This document shows, piece by piece, positions 48,722-56,830 of a stretch of 64,000 bases of DNA. Location: NCBI RefSeq assembly GCF_003148825.1, contig NZ_QGGZ01000025.1, forward strand, positions 1 through 64,000, read 5' to 3'. The notes below the pieces were generated by a model, which was not told the origin of the DNA, searched no databases, and saw only the letters and a list, made by a program, of their open reading frames with translations. Numbering within the stretch: position 1 is the stretch's first letter; every line of letters starts with the position of its first letter. This DNA is from Streptomyces sp. CG 926. GTDB lineage: Bacteria > Actinomycetota > Actinomycetes > Streptomycetales > Streptomycetaceae. The position numbers and the translations under genes were made by a program.

Positions 48722-49980
48722 GCGCCAGCACCGTTTCCACGAAGAAGGCGGCACCCGCCACCGGCGGCCGCAAGAAGCTCACCCTCCCGTGGATCATGCT
48801 GATCATCGCGGGCGCCCTCGCGCTGGTCTCCGTGGTCCGCCTGATCTCCGGGGCCAACGACCTCACCTCCGTCGGCCAGGTCTCCGGCGCCCTCTCCCTC
48901 GCCGTGCCGATCGGCCTCGCCGGCCTCGGTGGTCTGTGGGCCGAGCGCGCCGGTGTGGTCAACATCGGCCTCGAAGGCATGATGATCCTCGGCACCTGGT
49001 TCGGTGCCTGGGCCGGCTACCAGTGGGGCCCCTGGACCGGTGTGCTCGTCGGCATCGCCGGCGGCGCCGCCGGCGGCCTGCTGCACGCGATCATCACGGT
49101 GACCTTCAACGTCAACCACATCGTCTCCGGTGTGGCCGTGAACATCCTGGCGCTGGGCTTCACCCAGTACCTGTCGAACTTCACGTTCGCCGAGGCCCCG
49201 GGTGGCTCCTCCAAGCAGTCCCCCCAGGTCGAACCGATCACCAAGATCACTGTCCCAGGGCTCTCCGACTGGATGAGCGACCTCCAGGGCAAGCACTGGT
49301 TCTTCGTCTCGGACCTCGCCGGTGTCATCGGCGGTCTGGTCACCGAGATCTCGCTGCTGACCATCGTGGCCCTGCTGCTGATCCCCGCCACCTGGTGGGT
49401 GCTGTGGCGGACCTCCTTCGGTCTGCGCCTGCGTTCCTGCGGTGAGAACCCGATCGCCGCCGAGTCGCTGGGCGTCAACGTCTACAAGTACAAGTACATC
49501 GCCGTGATCATCTCGGGCGCCCTCGCCGGCCTCGGCGGCGTGTACCTGTCCGAGGTCGCCAGCCCCATCTACCAGGAGGGCCAGACCGGCGGCCGCGGCT
49601 ACATCGGTCTCGCCGCGATGATCTTCGGTAACTGGATGCCGGGCGGCATGGCGATGGGCGCGGGCCTGTTCGGCTTCATCGACAGCCTCAAGCTGCGCGG
49701 TGGCGCGGAGAACGTCCACGCGATGCTGCTGCTGATCGCGATCCTGCTGGTGCTGGTCTGCGTCTGGCAGCTGTACAAGAAGAAGTACATCCAGGCCGGC
49801 GTCGCCGCCGCCTTCGCCGCGCTGCTGTTCCTCTGGTACGCGACGACCGACTCGGTGCCGAGCCAGTTCGTGGACGCCGCTCCGTACCTGACCACGCTGC
49901 TCGTGCTCGCCCTGTCGGCGCAGCGCCTGCGGATGCCCAAGGCGGACGGCATGCCGTACCGCAAGGGTCAGGGCAAGTGA
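48718..49980 (+). CDS. Nucleoside ABC importer permease 2
   Basis: A 420-residue partner permease of the same family. The loop block LWAERAGVVNIGLEGMMILG and the coupling-helix region LRLRSCGENPIAAESLGVNV are characteristic of the BMP-linked subunit. YIGLAAMIFGNWMPGGM and a longer C-terminal segment with two more helices follow. GTG at 48718 overlaps the previous stop; its stop overlaps the cdd start, binding import and cytidine deamination in one transcript. Confidence 0.93.
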   Translation: MSASTVSTKKAAPATGGRKKLTLPWIMLIIAGALALVSVVRLISGANDLTSVGQVSGALSLAVPIGLAGLGGLWAERAGVVNIGLEGMMILGTWFGAWAGYQWGPWTGVLVGIAGGAAGGLLHAIITVTFNVNHIVSGVAVNILALGFTQYLSNFTFAEAPGGSSKQSPQVEPITKITVPGLSDWMSDLQGKHWFFVSDLAGVIGGLVTEISLLTIVALLLIPATWWVLWRTSFGLRLRSCGENPIAAESLGVNVYKYKYIAVIISGALAGLGGVYLSEVASPIYQEGQTGGRGYIGLAAMIFGNWMPGGMAMGAGLFGFIDSLKLRGGAENVHAMLLLIAILLVLVCVWQLYKKKYIQAGVAAAFAALLFLWYATTDSVPSQFVDAAPYLTTLLVLALSAQRLRMPKADGMPYRKGQGK

Positions 49981-50375
49981 CCTCGGACCGGACGGTGGAC
50001 TGGGAAGCCCTGCGGACGTCCGCCCGGGAAGCGATGACCCGGGCGTACGCCCCGTACTCGGGCTTCCCGGTCGGGGTCGCCGCCCTGGTGGACGACGGCC
50101 GCGTCGTGACCGGCTGCAACGTCGAGAACGCCAGCTACGGGCTGGGCCTGTGCGCCGAGTGCGGACTGGTCTCCTCCCTCCACGCCACCGGCGGAGGCCG
50201 CCTCACGCACTTCACGTGCGTGGACGGAAAGGGCGAGATCCTCGTCCCGTGCGGCCGCTGCCGCCAGCTGCTGTACGAATTCGGCGGCGACGAGCTGCTG
50301 GTGGAGACCCCGGACGGGGTCCTCCCGCTGGCGGCGATGCTGCCGCAGGCCTTCGGGCCCGACCACCTGAGATAG
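49977..50375 (+). CDS. cdd: Cytidine deaminase
   Basis: A 132-residue homotetramer-type cytidine deaminase that converts cytidine or deoxycytidine to uridine forms. Zinc ligands are Cys59, Cys92 and Cys95 with catalytic Glu61 (LCAECG, PCGRC), and YSGFPVGVAALVDDG and CNVENASYG bind the nucleoside. GTG at 49977 overlaps the permease stop. A 17-bp-arm terminator follows at 50382, so the importer operon ends here and deoA has its own promoter. Confidence 0.95.
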   Translation: MTSDRTVDWEALRTSAREAMTRAYAPYSGFPVGVAALVDDGRVVTGCNVENASYGLGLCAECGLVSSLHATGGGRLTHFTCVDGKGEILVPCGRCRQLLYEFGGDELLVETPDGVLPLAAMLPQAFGPDHLR

Positions 50376-50381
50376 CCGTGC

Positions 50382-50419
50382 CGACGGCCCTTCGCCCCTG
50401 CCGGGGCGGAGGGCCGTCG
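50382..50419. terminator. Terminator between cdd and deoA
   Basis: Arms of 17 bases (50382-50398, 50403-50419; CGACGGCCC... paired with ...GGGCCGTCG) with one T-G wobble and a 4-base loop. This is a strong hairpin. Confidence 0.88.
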
Positions 50420-50453
50420 TACTTCCGTTCCTGAACCCCTCATCTCCCCCTCT

Positions 50454-50465
50454 CTATGCGCGTAG
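50454..50465. promoter_or_regulatory. Nucleoside-regulon operator C (deoA)
   Basis: CTATGCGCGTAG differs from the perfect palindrome CTACGCGCGTAG by one base. It ends 13 bases before the deoA ATG and adjoins the ribosome site GAAGGAAG, so a bound protein would also block the transcript start or 5' leader. Confidence 0.7.
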
Positions 50466-50478
50466 AAGGAAGCACCTC

Positions 50479-51756
50479 ATGGACGTCATCTCCGTCATCC
50501 GGACCAAGCGGGACCGCGGTGAGCTGAGCCCCGAGCAGATCGACTGGGTCATCGACGCGTACACCCGCGGTGTCGTGGCCGACGAGCAGATGTCGGCGCT
50601 GGCGATGGCCATCCTGCTCAACGGCATGAACCGGACCGAGATCGCCCGCTGGACCGCGGCGATGATCGCCTCCGGCGAGCGCATGAACTTCGACTCCCTG
50701 TCCCGCCCGACCGCCGACAAGCACTCCACCGGCGGTGTCGGCGACAAGATCACCCTCCCGCTCGCCCCGCTCGTCGCCGCGTGCGGCGCGGCCGTGCCCC
50801 AGCTGTCCGGCCGCGGCCTCGGCCACACCGGTGGCACGCTCGACAAGCTGGAGTCCATCCCCGGCTGGCGTGCGCTGCTCTCCAACGAGGAGATGCTGCA
50901 CGTCCTGGACACCACCGGCGCCGTCATCTGCGCGGCGGGCGACGGCCTGGCCCCGGCGGACAAGAAGCTCTACGCCCTGCGTGACGTCACCGGCACGGTC
51001 GAGGCCATCCCGCTGATCGCCTCCTCGATCATGTCGAAGAAGATCGCCGAGGGCACCGGCTCGCTCGTCCTCGACGTCAAGGTCGGCTCCGGCGCGTTCA
51101 TGAAGAACATCGAGGACGCTCGCGAGCTGGCGCGCACCATGGTCGGCCTCGGCACCGACTCGGGCGTCAAGACCGTCGCGCTCCTCACCGACATGTCCAC
51201 GCCGCTCGGCCTGACCGCCGGCAACGCCCTGGAGGTCCGCGAGTCGGTCGAGGTCCTCGCCGGTGGCGGCCCCGCCGACGTGGTCGAGCTGACCATCGCG
51301 CTGGCCAAGGAGATGCTGGACGCGGCGGGCATCAAGGACGCCGACCCGGCGAAGGCCCTCGCCGACGGCTCCGCGATGGACCACTGGCGCCGGATGATCG
51401 CGGCCCAGGGCGGCGACCCGGACGCGACCCTCCCGGTCGCCCGCGAGCAGCACGTGGTCACCGCCCCCGAGTCGGGCGTCCTGACCCGCCTGGACGCGTA
51501 CGGGGTCGGCGTCGCCGCCTGGCGCCTGGGCGCCGGCCGCGCGCGCAAGGAGGACCCGGTGCAGGCGGGCGCGGGCGTCGAGCTCCACGCGAAGCCGGGC
51601 GACACCGTCACGGCCGGCCAGCCGCTGATGACCCTGCACACGGACACCCCGGAGAAGTTCGACTACGCCCTCGCCTCCCTGGCGGGCACGTACGACATCG
51701 CCCCGGCGGGCACGGCCTTCTCCGCCACGCCGATCGTGCTGGACCGCATCGCCTGA
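50479..51756 (+). CDS. deoA: Thymidine/pyrimidine-nucleoside phosphorylase
   Basis: A 425-residue nucleoside phosphorylase II that converts thymidine (and likely uridine) and phosphate to the base and sugar-1-phosphate. The phosphate-binding signature KHSTGGVGDK starts at Lys81, SGRGLGHTGGTLDKLE follows, and KVGSGAFMK and the C-terminal PYNP domain are complete. It acts downstream of the importer and cytidine deaminase. A near-perfect copy of the regulon palindrome precedes it. A long terminator ends the gene at 51779. Confidence 0.95.
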   Translation: MDVISVIRTKRDRGELSPEQIDWVIDAYTRGVVADEQMSALAMAILLNGMNRTEIARWTAAMIASGERMNFDSLSRPTADKHSTGGVGDKITLPLAPLVAACGAAVPQLSGRGLGHTGGTLDKLESIPGWRALLSNEEMLHVLDTTGAVICAAGDGLAPADKKLYALRDVTGTVEAIPLIASSIMSKKIAEGTGSLVLDVKVGSGAFMKNIEDARELARTMVGLGTDSGVKTVALLTDMSTPLGLTAGNALEVRESVEVLAGGGPADVVELTIALAKEMLDAAGIKDADPAKALADGSAMDHWRRMIAAQGGDPDATLPVAREQHVVTAPESGVLTRLDAYGVGVAAWRLGAGRARKEDPVQAGAGVELHAKPGDTVTAGQPLMTLHTDTPEKFDYALASLAGTYDIAPAGTAFSATPIVLDRIA

Positions 51757-51778
51757 CCTGCGGCTTCCCTTTCGTGTG

Positions 51779-51810
51779 AACGGGACCGGTGGACCCCCAC
51801 CGGTCCCGTT
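51779..51810 (+). terminator. Terminator after deoA
   Basis: Fourteen-base perfect arms AACGGGACCGGTGG (51779-51792) and CCACCGGTCCCGTT (51797-51810) with a 4-base loop. Confidence 0.9.
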
Positions 51811-51854
51811 CGGCATGTTGGGATCGGTGCCGACCGCTTCACGAGGAGCAGGAA

Positions 51855-52448
51855 ATGAGCGCACCCACCGACCCGTACGTACCCGATCACGACAGCTGGG
51901 AGGGCCTCGTCCGTCTCTGGGAGGAACTGGACCGGCCCGAGGGCTGCAAAGTGGAGATCATCGGCGGGACGGTCAGGGTCGCGCCCCGGGTGGCCAACCG
52001 CCATGCCCTCATCGCGTCCGTGGTCCGACGCGCGCTCTGCCCGGCACTGCCCGAGACGTGGGGCGTCTACCAGAGGCAGAGCGTGGCGGTCCCGTCCTGC
52101 GGGGCCATGCTCACCCCGGACCTCCTGGTCCTGGATTCGTCCGTCCTCGTCGAGTCGGCCACACAGTGCTACGTGCCGGCCGAGCGCGCCGTCCTCGTCG
52201 CCGAGATCACGTGCCGTTCGACGGCAGCCCAGGACCGCACCGAGAAGCCCGCCGCGTATGCCCGGGCGGGCATCCCGCTCTATCTTCTCATCGACGCCCA
52301 CGCCCCCGGCGGCCCCACCGTCACGCTGTACGGGGAGCCGAATCAGGACGTGTACCGGGTGCTGCGTGCCGGCAGGTTCGGCGACACTTTCCACCTGCCT
52401 ACCCCCTTCGGCATCGTCCTCGACACCTCCGTCTTCCCCCGCCCCTGA
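51855..52448 (+). CDS. Uma2 family (DUF820) endonuclease-fold protein
   Basis: A 197-residue PD-(D/E)xK-fold protein of the Uma2/DUF820 family. YEIIDG-like EIIGGTVRVAP, the metal Asp in TPDLLVLD, and VAEITCRSTAAQDRTEKPAAYARAGIPLYLLID with Glu and the following Lys are present. Streptomyces has many copies; their biological role is unproven, though a nuclease is assumed. ATG at 51855 has GAGGAGCAGG upstream. It is not obviously linked to the deoA operon, as a terminator lies between. Confidence 0.88.
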   Translation: MSAPTDPYVPDHDSWEGLVRLWEELDRPEGCKVEIIGGTVRVAPRVANRHALIASVVRRALCPALPETWGVYQRQSVAVPSCGAMLTPDLLVLDSSVLVESATQCYVPAERAVLVAEITCRSTAAQDRTEKPAAYARAGIPLYLLIDAHAPGGPTVTLYGEPNQDVYRVLRAGRFGDTFHLPTPFGIVLDTSVFPRP

Positions 52449-52450
52449 CC

Positions 52451-53005
52451 TCAGAGCCGCGGCAGGGCCTCGCCCGGGCGCGGCTCGCGGCGCTGCTCCA
52501 GCCAGAACAGGTAGCCGCGCAGGTAGGCCTCCAGGCCGTCGTCGATGTACGCGACAAAGTCGCGCAGGCCGCGGGCGGCGTCCTGGTGGTGCACCTGGAA
52601 CCGGGGATCCTCGGTGTCCCGTTCGGCCGCGGCGGCCACGGCCCACTCACGGACCTTCCCGCGGCCTCGCCACCAGTCGCGAACCGCCTCGACGGTCCAG
52701 TGGTCGTCGCCGTCCCAGCCGTAGCCGGAGTACAGCTCCACCTGGGCGGCGCTCAGCAGGGCTTCGGCCTCGGAGGCGTTGACCGGCTGCCGGTAGACGA
52801 ACTCGTGGTCGCCGTCGTAGGCGATGTGACGGGGAGCCTCCCCCCGGCCCAGCTCCATGCAGTCGGTGTCCGCCCCGTAGAACGGGCCGGGGACGTTGCG
52901 CCGGTTCCGCTCGGCCCAGACCCCCGAGAACACCGGGAAACGGCTGGTCGAGGGCGTGACCAGCCGCCGGACGTAGGGCACGGGGTCCCAGTAGGCAGGC
53001 TTCAT
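52451..53005 (-). CDS. Conserved hypothetical protein
   Basis: A 184-residue soluble protein starting MKPAYWDPVPYVRRLVTPST. It is rich in Trp and acidic residues (YSGYGWDGDDHWTVEAVRDWW) with no signal or membrane segment and no cysteine cluster. I do not recognise a family. It converges on the Uma2 gene with 2 bases between stops and is divergent from the STAS gene, a tight arrangement that supports reality. Function unknown. Confidence 0.75.
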   Translation of the reverse strand: MKPAYWDPVPYVRRLVTPSTSRFPVFSGVWAERNRRNVPGPFYGADTDCMELGRGEAPRHIAYDGDHEFVYRQPVNASEAEALLSAAQVELYSGYGWDGDDHWTVEAVRDWWRGRGKVREWAVAAAAERDTEDPRFQVHHQDAARGLRDFVAYIDDGLEAYLRGYLFWLEQRREPRPGEALPRL

Positions 53006-53060
53006 CGCGCCATTGTGCGCGGCGCCGATGAGTTCCGGCGGGCGGGGGAGTCACCCTCTC

Positions 53061-53399
53061 GTGGAGATCCGAGAACTCGTGCTGCCCGGGCCCGGACCGG
53101 CCGCCCCGCAGGACGCCGCGCTGCTGTGCGCCCGGCTGGCCCGGCTCTACGACGGCGGGGCCGGCGCGGTGGTCTGCGACGCCGCCGCGGTCACCGCGCC
53201 CGGGCTGGCCGACGTACAGGTGCTGGCCCGGCTGCGGCTGACCGCCCGGGGGCGGCCGCTGCGGGTGACCGGCGCAGGGCCCGCCCTACGCGCCCTGCTG
53301 GACCTCGTAGGACTCGTCGAGCTCCTCGGGGAGGCCGAACAACGGGAACCATCGCGCGGTGTCCAGGAAGGCGTTGAGCCCGACGATCTTGCCGTCTGA
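53061..53399 (+). CDS. STAS-domain protein
   Basis: A 112-residue protein with an anti-sigma-factor-antagonist-like STAS fold. It begins VEIRELVLPGPGPAAP and contains VVCDAAAVTAPGLADVQVLA (the phosphorylatable Ser/Thr region reads TAPG rather than DSSG) and LRVTGAGPALRALLDLVGLVELL. It may act in partner switching or simply as a ligand-binding STAS. Its 3' 114 bases overlap the convergent sigma gene, so the two RNAs are antisense to each other there. Confidence 0.75.
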   Translation: MEIRELVLPGPGPAAPQDAALLCARLARLYDGGAGAVVCDAAAVTAPGLADVQVLARLRLTARGRPLRVTGAGPALRALLDLVGLVELLGEAEQREPSRGVQEGVEPDDLAV

Positions 53400-54296
53400 A
53401 ATCTCCAGCACCTGAAGGGCCCACGGGGTGTGTCCCGGCTTCCCGTCCTCGCGCGGCCGGTACTGGCCGAAGGCGGGCAGGCCGTTCGCCGTCGTCGGGA
53501 TCAGCCGGGAGCCCTTGCAGCCGATGCCCTGGTTCAGGTGCCAGGCCGCGATGTCCTCGTGGCCGCGCAGCCACAGGTCGAACGGCGGCATCGAGAGCAC
53601 CGCGTCCTCGTGGAGGAGGGTGGTGAGCCGCGAGATGTCGTAGGCCTCGAAGGCGGAGAGGTACTGCTCCAGCAGCTTCGCCTGGTCGGCGTCCAGCGGA
53701 TCCGCCGGGTCGCTGTCGCGCAGCGACTGCCCGGCGAGGGTGGCCCGAGCCCGCTGCAGGGCGCTGTTCACCGAGGCCGTCGTGGTCTCCAGGAGCTGGG
53801 CCACCTCGTCGGCCTTCCAGGCCAGCACCTCGCGCAGGATGAGGACCGCCCGCTGCTTCGCCGGCAGGTGCTGGAGCGCCGCGACGAAGGCCAGCCGTAC
53901 GGACTCCTTCGCCAGCGCCATCTCCGCCGGGTCGGCGGTCTGCGGCAGCACCCGGCCGTCCGGGACGGGCTCCAGCCAGGTCACCTCGGGGCGCTCGTTG
54001 AGCACGGCGGAGGCCTGGTGCTGCGGGGCGCTCAGGTCCATCGGGCGGGCCCGCTTGTTGCCCGCGTTCAGCAGGTCCAGGCAGACGTTGGTCGCGATCC
54101 GGTACAGCCACGACCGAAGCGAGGAGCGGCCCTCGAACTTCTCGTAGCTGCGCCAGGCGCGGACGTACGTGTCCTGCACCGCGTCCTCGGCGTCGAAGGA
54201 CGAGCCGAGCATCCGGTAGCAGTAGCCGGTGAGCTCGACCCGGTACCGCTCCATGGCCGTGTCGAGGTCCATCTCGGTGGTGGCGAGATCACTCAT
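53286..54296 (-). CDS. SigG-type ECF sigma factor with SnoaL-like C-terminal domain
   Basis: A 336-residue sigma factor. Regions 2 and 4 occupy residues 1-200 (RYRVELTGYCYRMLGSSFDAED, RSSLRSWLYRIATNVCLDLL, LPAKQRAVLILREVLAWKAD). A SnoaL/NTF2-like domain fills about 215-330 (YLSAFEAYDISRLTTLLHEDAV). This is the SigG/ECF56 type of layout, in which the NTF2-like domain senses an unknown signal and replaces an anti-sigma factor. It converges on the STAS gene and is divergent from an MFS gene whose promoter holds two palindromes. Confidence 0.9.
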   Translation of the reverse strand: MSDLATTEMDLDTAMERYRVELTGYCYRMLGSSFDAEDAVQDTYVRAWRSYEKFEGRSSLRSWLYRIATNVCLDLLNAGNKRARPMDLSAPQHQASAVLNERPEVTWLEPVPDGRVLPQTADPAEMALAKESVRLAFVAALQHLPAKQRAVLILREVLAWKADEVAQLLETTTASVNSALQRARATLAGQSLRDSDPADPLDADQAKLLEQYLSAFEAYDISRLTTLLHEDAVLSMPPFDLWLRGHEDIAAWHLNQGIGCKGSRLIPTTANGLPAFGQYRPREDGKPGHTPWALQVLEISDGKIVGLNAFLDTARWFPLFGLPEELDESYEVQQGA

Positions 54297-54411
54297 GTCC
54301 GTCCGTCCCCCTGGTCGTTCCGCTACTTCGGAACCTACCGGAGGGGTCTGACAACGGCAGCCGGAAGCGGTGGACGCGCCCGCAGACGTACATATATGTC
54401 GTCATCAAGTT

Positions 54412-54472
54412 TCTTGACGTCAAGATTGATGTGGTGCAGGCTTCCGTCATGTATCTCGATGTCGAGATACAT
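54412..54472. promoter_or_regulatory. Two related palindromic operators before the MFS gene
   Basis: TCTTGACGTCAAGA (54412-54425) is a perfect 14-bp palindrome. ATGTATCTCGA-TG-TCGAGATACAT (54449-54472) has perfect 11-bp arms, extendable to about 16 with one bulge. Both fit TCTYGAYGTCRAGA, a MarR-type operator shape. They lie between the divergent SigG-like and MFS genes. No MarR gene is in the window. Confidence 0.65.
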
Positions 54473-54505
54473 GGACGGTGGGCGCGGTCGATACGGGGGA
54501 CTGGG

Positions 54506-55813
54506 ATGCGGCGCGGCGGGGAGATCCGGAAGGCACGGCAGGGGGACGGTGGTCTGCTGGCGCAACTGCGCCGGCCGCCCGGCGGCCGTGACGCGCGGAT
54601 CATGCTGCTCACCCAGGCGCTGGACCGAGCGGGCACCGGCGTGTGGGCCGCGTCCTCCGTCCTCTACTTCACCTTCGTCGTCGGCCTCGACGCCGGGCGG
54701 CTGGGCCTGCTGCTGGGCGCGGCGGGGGTGGCGGGCATCGCCGGCTCGCCGCTGGCCGGCCACCTCGCCGACCGCTTCCAGGTCCGCACCCTGCTGATCG
54801 GCTGCCACCTGATCCGCCTCGGCGCGCTCTGCGTGCTGCTGGTGGTCACCGACTTCGGCCTGTTGCTGCTCCTGTTCGCCGTCACCCACCTGGGAGACAG
54901 GGCGGCCAAGACGCTGGAGATGCTCTTCGCCACCCGGGTCGCGGGCGAGCGGCGCTCCACCTACCAGGCGCTGTCGCGCAGCTCGGCCAACGCCGGCTAC
55001 GCCCTCGGCGCGGGCCTCTCCGCCATCGGCCTCGCGATCGGCACCCGTGGCGCCTACCAGGTGCTGATCCTGGCGAACGCGCTGTCCTTCCTGGTGGCCG
55101 CGGTCCTGGTGTGGCGCACCAGGGAGCCGCGCGGCGCCGGGCTCGTGGTCGCACGGCCCGGGGCGCAGGAAGGCGTCCCGGCGGCCGGGACCGGGCCCTG
55201 GCGGGACCGCGGCTACCTGCGGTTCGTCCTGCTGGACATCCCGATGAGCCTGGACGACTCGATCCTCGGTGTCGGCATACCGCTGTGGCTGGTCGGCCAC
55301 ACCGCGGCCCCGCACGCCCTGATCCCGGCCTTCCTGGTCATCAACACCGTGCTCGTCGTCGTCCTGCAACTGCGGGTGTCGGCCCGGGTGCGCGACGCCC
55401 ACCAGGCCACGGGCGCCGTCGCCCTGTACGGCCTGACGACGCTCGCCTGCTGCGTCTTCCTGGCCGCGGCCCCCGCGGGCGGGGCCTGGGCCGCCTCGCT
55501 GATCCTGCTCGCCGCGGCCGTGCTGGTCACCGCGGCGGAACTGATGCGCTCGGTGAGCTCCTGGGAGCTCGCCGTCTCCCTCGCCCCGCCGCAGGCGCGC
55601 GCCTCCTACCTCGGGGTGGCCGGGATGGCCCAGTCCGTCCAGAAGTCCGCGGGCCCGCTGCTGCTGACCGGCGCGGTGATGGCGGCCGGCCCGGTCGGCT
55701 GGCTGGCTCTCGGGGCCGGGGTGGCGGGCCTGTCCCTCGTCCAACGCCGGGCCGCCCTCCGCCGGTTGGACCACCTGGGCGCCGCCCCCGTACCCGCCGC
55801 CGGCAAGGCCTAG
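54506..55813 (+). CDS. MFS transporter
   Basis: A 435-residue major-facilitator protein with 12 helices starting at about residue 30. It has the helix 2-3 loop motif GHLADRFQVRTLL and family features of macrolide-efflux-like MFS proteins (TQALDRAGTGVWAASSVLYF). The substrate is unknown. I chose ATG at 54506; the frame runs further upstream through the operators. The stop TAG lies in the CTAG at the left end of a MITE-like element (55810-55977). Two palindromes upstream suggest repression lifted by a ligand, as for drug exporters. Confidence 0.88.
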   Translation: MRRGGEIRKARQGDGGLLAQLRRPPGGRDARIMLLTQALDRAGTGVWAASSVLYFTFVVGLDAGRLGLLLGAAGVAGIAGSPLAGHLADRFQVRTLLIGCHLIRLGALCVLLVVTDFGLLLLLFAVTHLGDRAAKTLEMLFATRVAGERRSTYQALSRSSANAGYALGAGLSAIGLAIGTRGAYQVLILANALSFLVAAVLVWRTREPRGAGLVVARPGAQEGVPAAGTGPWRDRGYLRFVLLDIPMSLDDSILGVGIPLWLVGHTAAPHALIPAFLVINTVLVVVLQLRVSARVRDAHQATGAVALYGLTTLACCVFLAAAPAGGAWAASLILLAAAVLVTAAELMRSVSSWELAVSLAPPQARASYLGVAGMAQSVQKSAGPLLLTGAVMAAGPVGWLALGAGVAGLSLVQRRAALRRLDHLGAAPVPAAGKA

Positions 55814-55977
55814 GCCGTCTCATCCGGATCTTGTCGGGCCCGGCCCGCCCGGCACGGCACCTCGCCGCGTTGTCGGGGCACCCGAGTACGTCCAGTACAC
55901 GGGCGCCCCTCCGCCTTGCGATGCACCGCACCGGACGACCCGGGCTCACCCGACAAGATCCGAAAGAGACGGCCTAG
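55810..55977. mobile_element. MITE-like element with 29-bp terminal inverted repeats
   Basis: Left TIR 55810-55838 begins CTAGGCCGTCTC and ends GGATCTTGTCGGG. The right TIR 55949-55977 is its complement with two mismatches in 29. The interior is 110 bases with no transposase frame. CTAG at each end fits a 4-base target duplication as made by some IS5-family elements. The stop of the MFS gene and the stop of the convergent L,D-transpeptidase are both read from these CTAGs. Inference: an IS-derived non-autonomous element. Confidence 0.8.
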
Positions 55978-56741
55978 GTCCCGGGCTTGCGGCCGTACAC
56001 GTAGACGTCCTCACCCTGCCCCAGCAGGTTCCAGTACGCCTTCGCGTCGGCCGGGCGCATGTTCACGCAGCCACCCGAACCGGGCGGGTTCCACATGCTC
56101 TTGGTGGTCGAGTGGAAGGCGATGCCGCCGTCGAAGAACTGCGCGTACGGCATCGAGACGTTGTAGAGCGTCGACCAGTGGTCGATGTTGCGGTAGTAGA
56201 TCTTCTTCAGGCCGGTCCGGGTCTCCGTGCCGTCCTTGCCGGTACGGACCGGGACGGGCCCGTACTTCAGGGTGGCGCCGTCCTGGATCCAGCTGAGCTG
56301 CCGCGTCAGGTCGACGCAGGCGATCCGTCCCCGGTCCACCGGACAGGCGCCCGCCTTGTTCGGGGTGGTACCGGCCGCCCGCTGGGCCAGCATCGTGCTC
56401 ATCGTCTGCCAGGTCAGCGGCCCGGCGTAGCCCTGTGTCGGGGTGATCCCGTGGCTCGCCTGGAAGGAGCGGATCGCCGTGCAGTCGGCCGCCGACTGCT
56501 TCCCGTCCACCGGCCGTCCGAGGAACTGCTCGACCTGCCGCTGGTACGGCCCGGTGGTGAGGTTGCAGGAGGCGGCGGCCTGCGCCGCCCCGCCACCCGT
56601 GACCACCACCGGCAGCGCCAACGCGAGGGCCCCGACCAGCACCGCCGCCCGCCGCCCCACGCGCCCGCGCGACGCCCGTGTCCCCACGTTCGTCCCCACA
56701 GCCGTTCCCGTGTCCGTCTCCGTGCCCGCGCCCGTCCCCAT
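55974..56741 (-). CDS. L,D-transpeptidase with N-terminal peptidoglycan-binding-like region
   Basis: A 255-residue exported protein. ATG at 56741 follows GGGGAGG. Residues 1-25 are an unusual Gly/Thr-rich run (MGTGAGTETDTGTAVG), then an Arg-rich stretch and a signal helix (VGALALALPVVVTGGGAAQA). SCNLTTGPYQRQVEQFLG to FQASHGITPTQGYAG is peptidoglycan-binding-like. The YkuD domain ends in GSGGCVNMRPADAKAYW, with His in AFHSTTKSMW. It probably forms 3-3 crosslinks in the wall. The stop TAG comes from the right CTAG of the MITE-like element. It differs from the lipoprotein version at 32812. Confidence 0.9.
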   Translation of the reverse strand: MGTGAGTETDTGTAVGTNVGTRASRGRVGRRAAVLVGALALALPVVVTGGGAAQAAASCNLTTGPYQRQVEQFLGRPVDGKQSAADCTAIRSFQASHGITPTQGYAGPLTWQTMSTMLAQRAAGTTPNKAGACPVDRGRIACVDLTRQLSWIQDGATLKYGPVPVRTGKDGTETRTGLKKIYYRNIDHWSTLYNVSMPYAQFFDGGIAFHSTTKSMWNPPGSGGCVNMRPADAKAYWNLLGQGEDVYVYGRKPGT

Positions 56742-56830
56742 CCGGTCCTCCCCTGCTCGCACCGCAACGTCCTCCGTGTTGAATGCCCGGAAAACAAGCA
56801 GGGGTTGCCGCGTGGGGTGTGGAGATTTCG

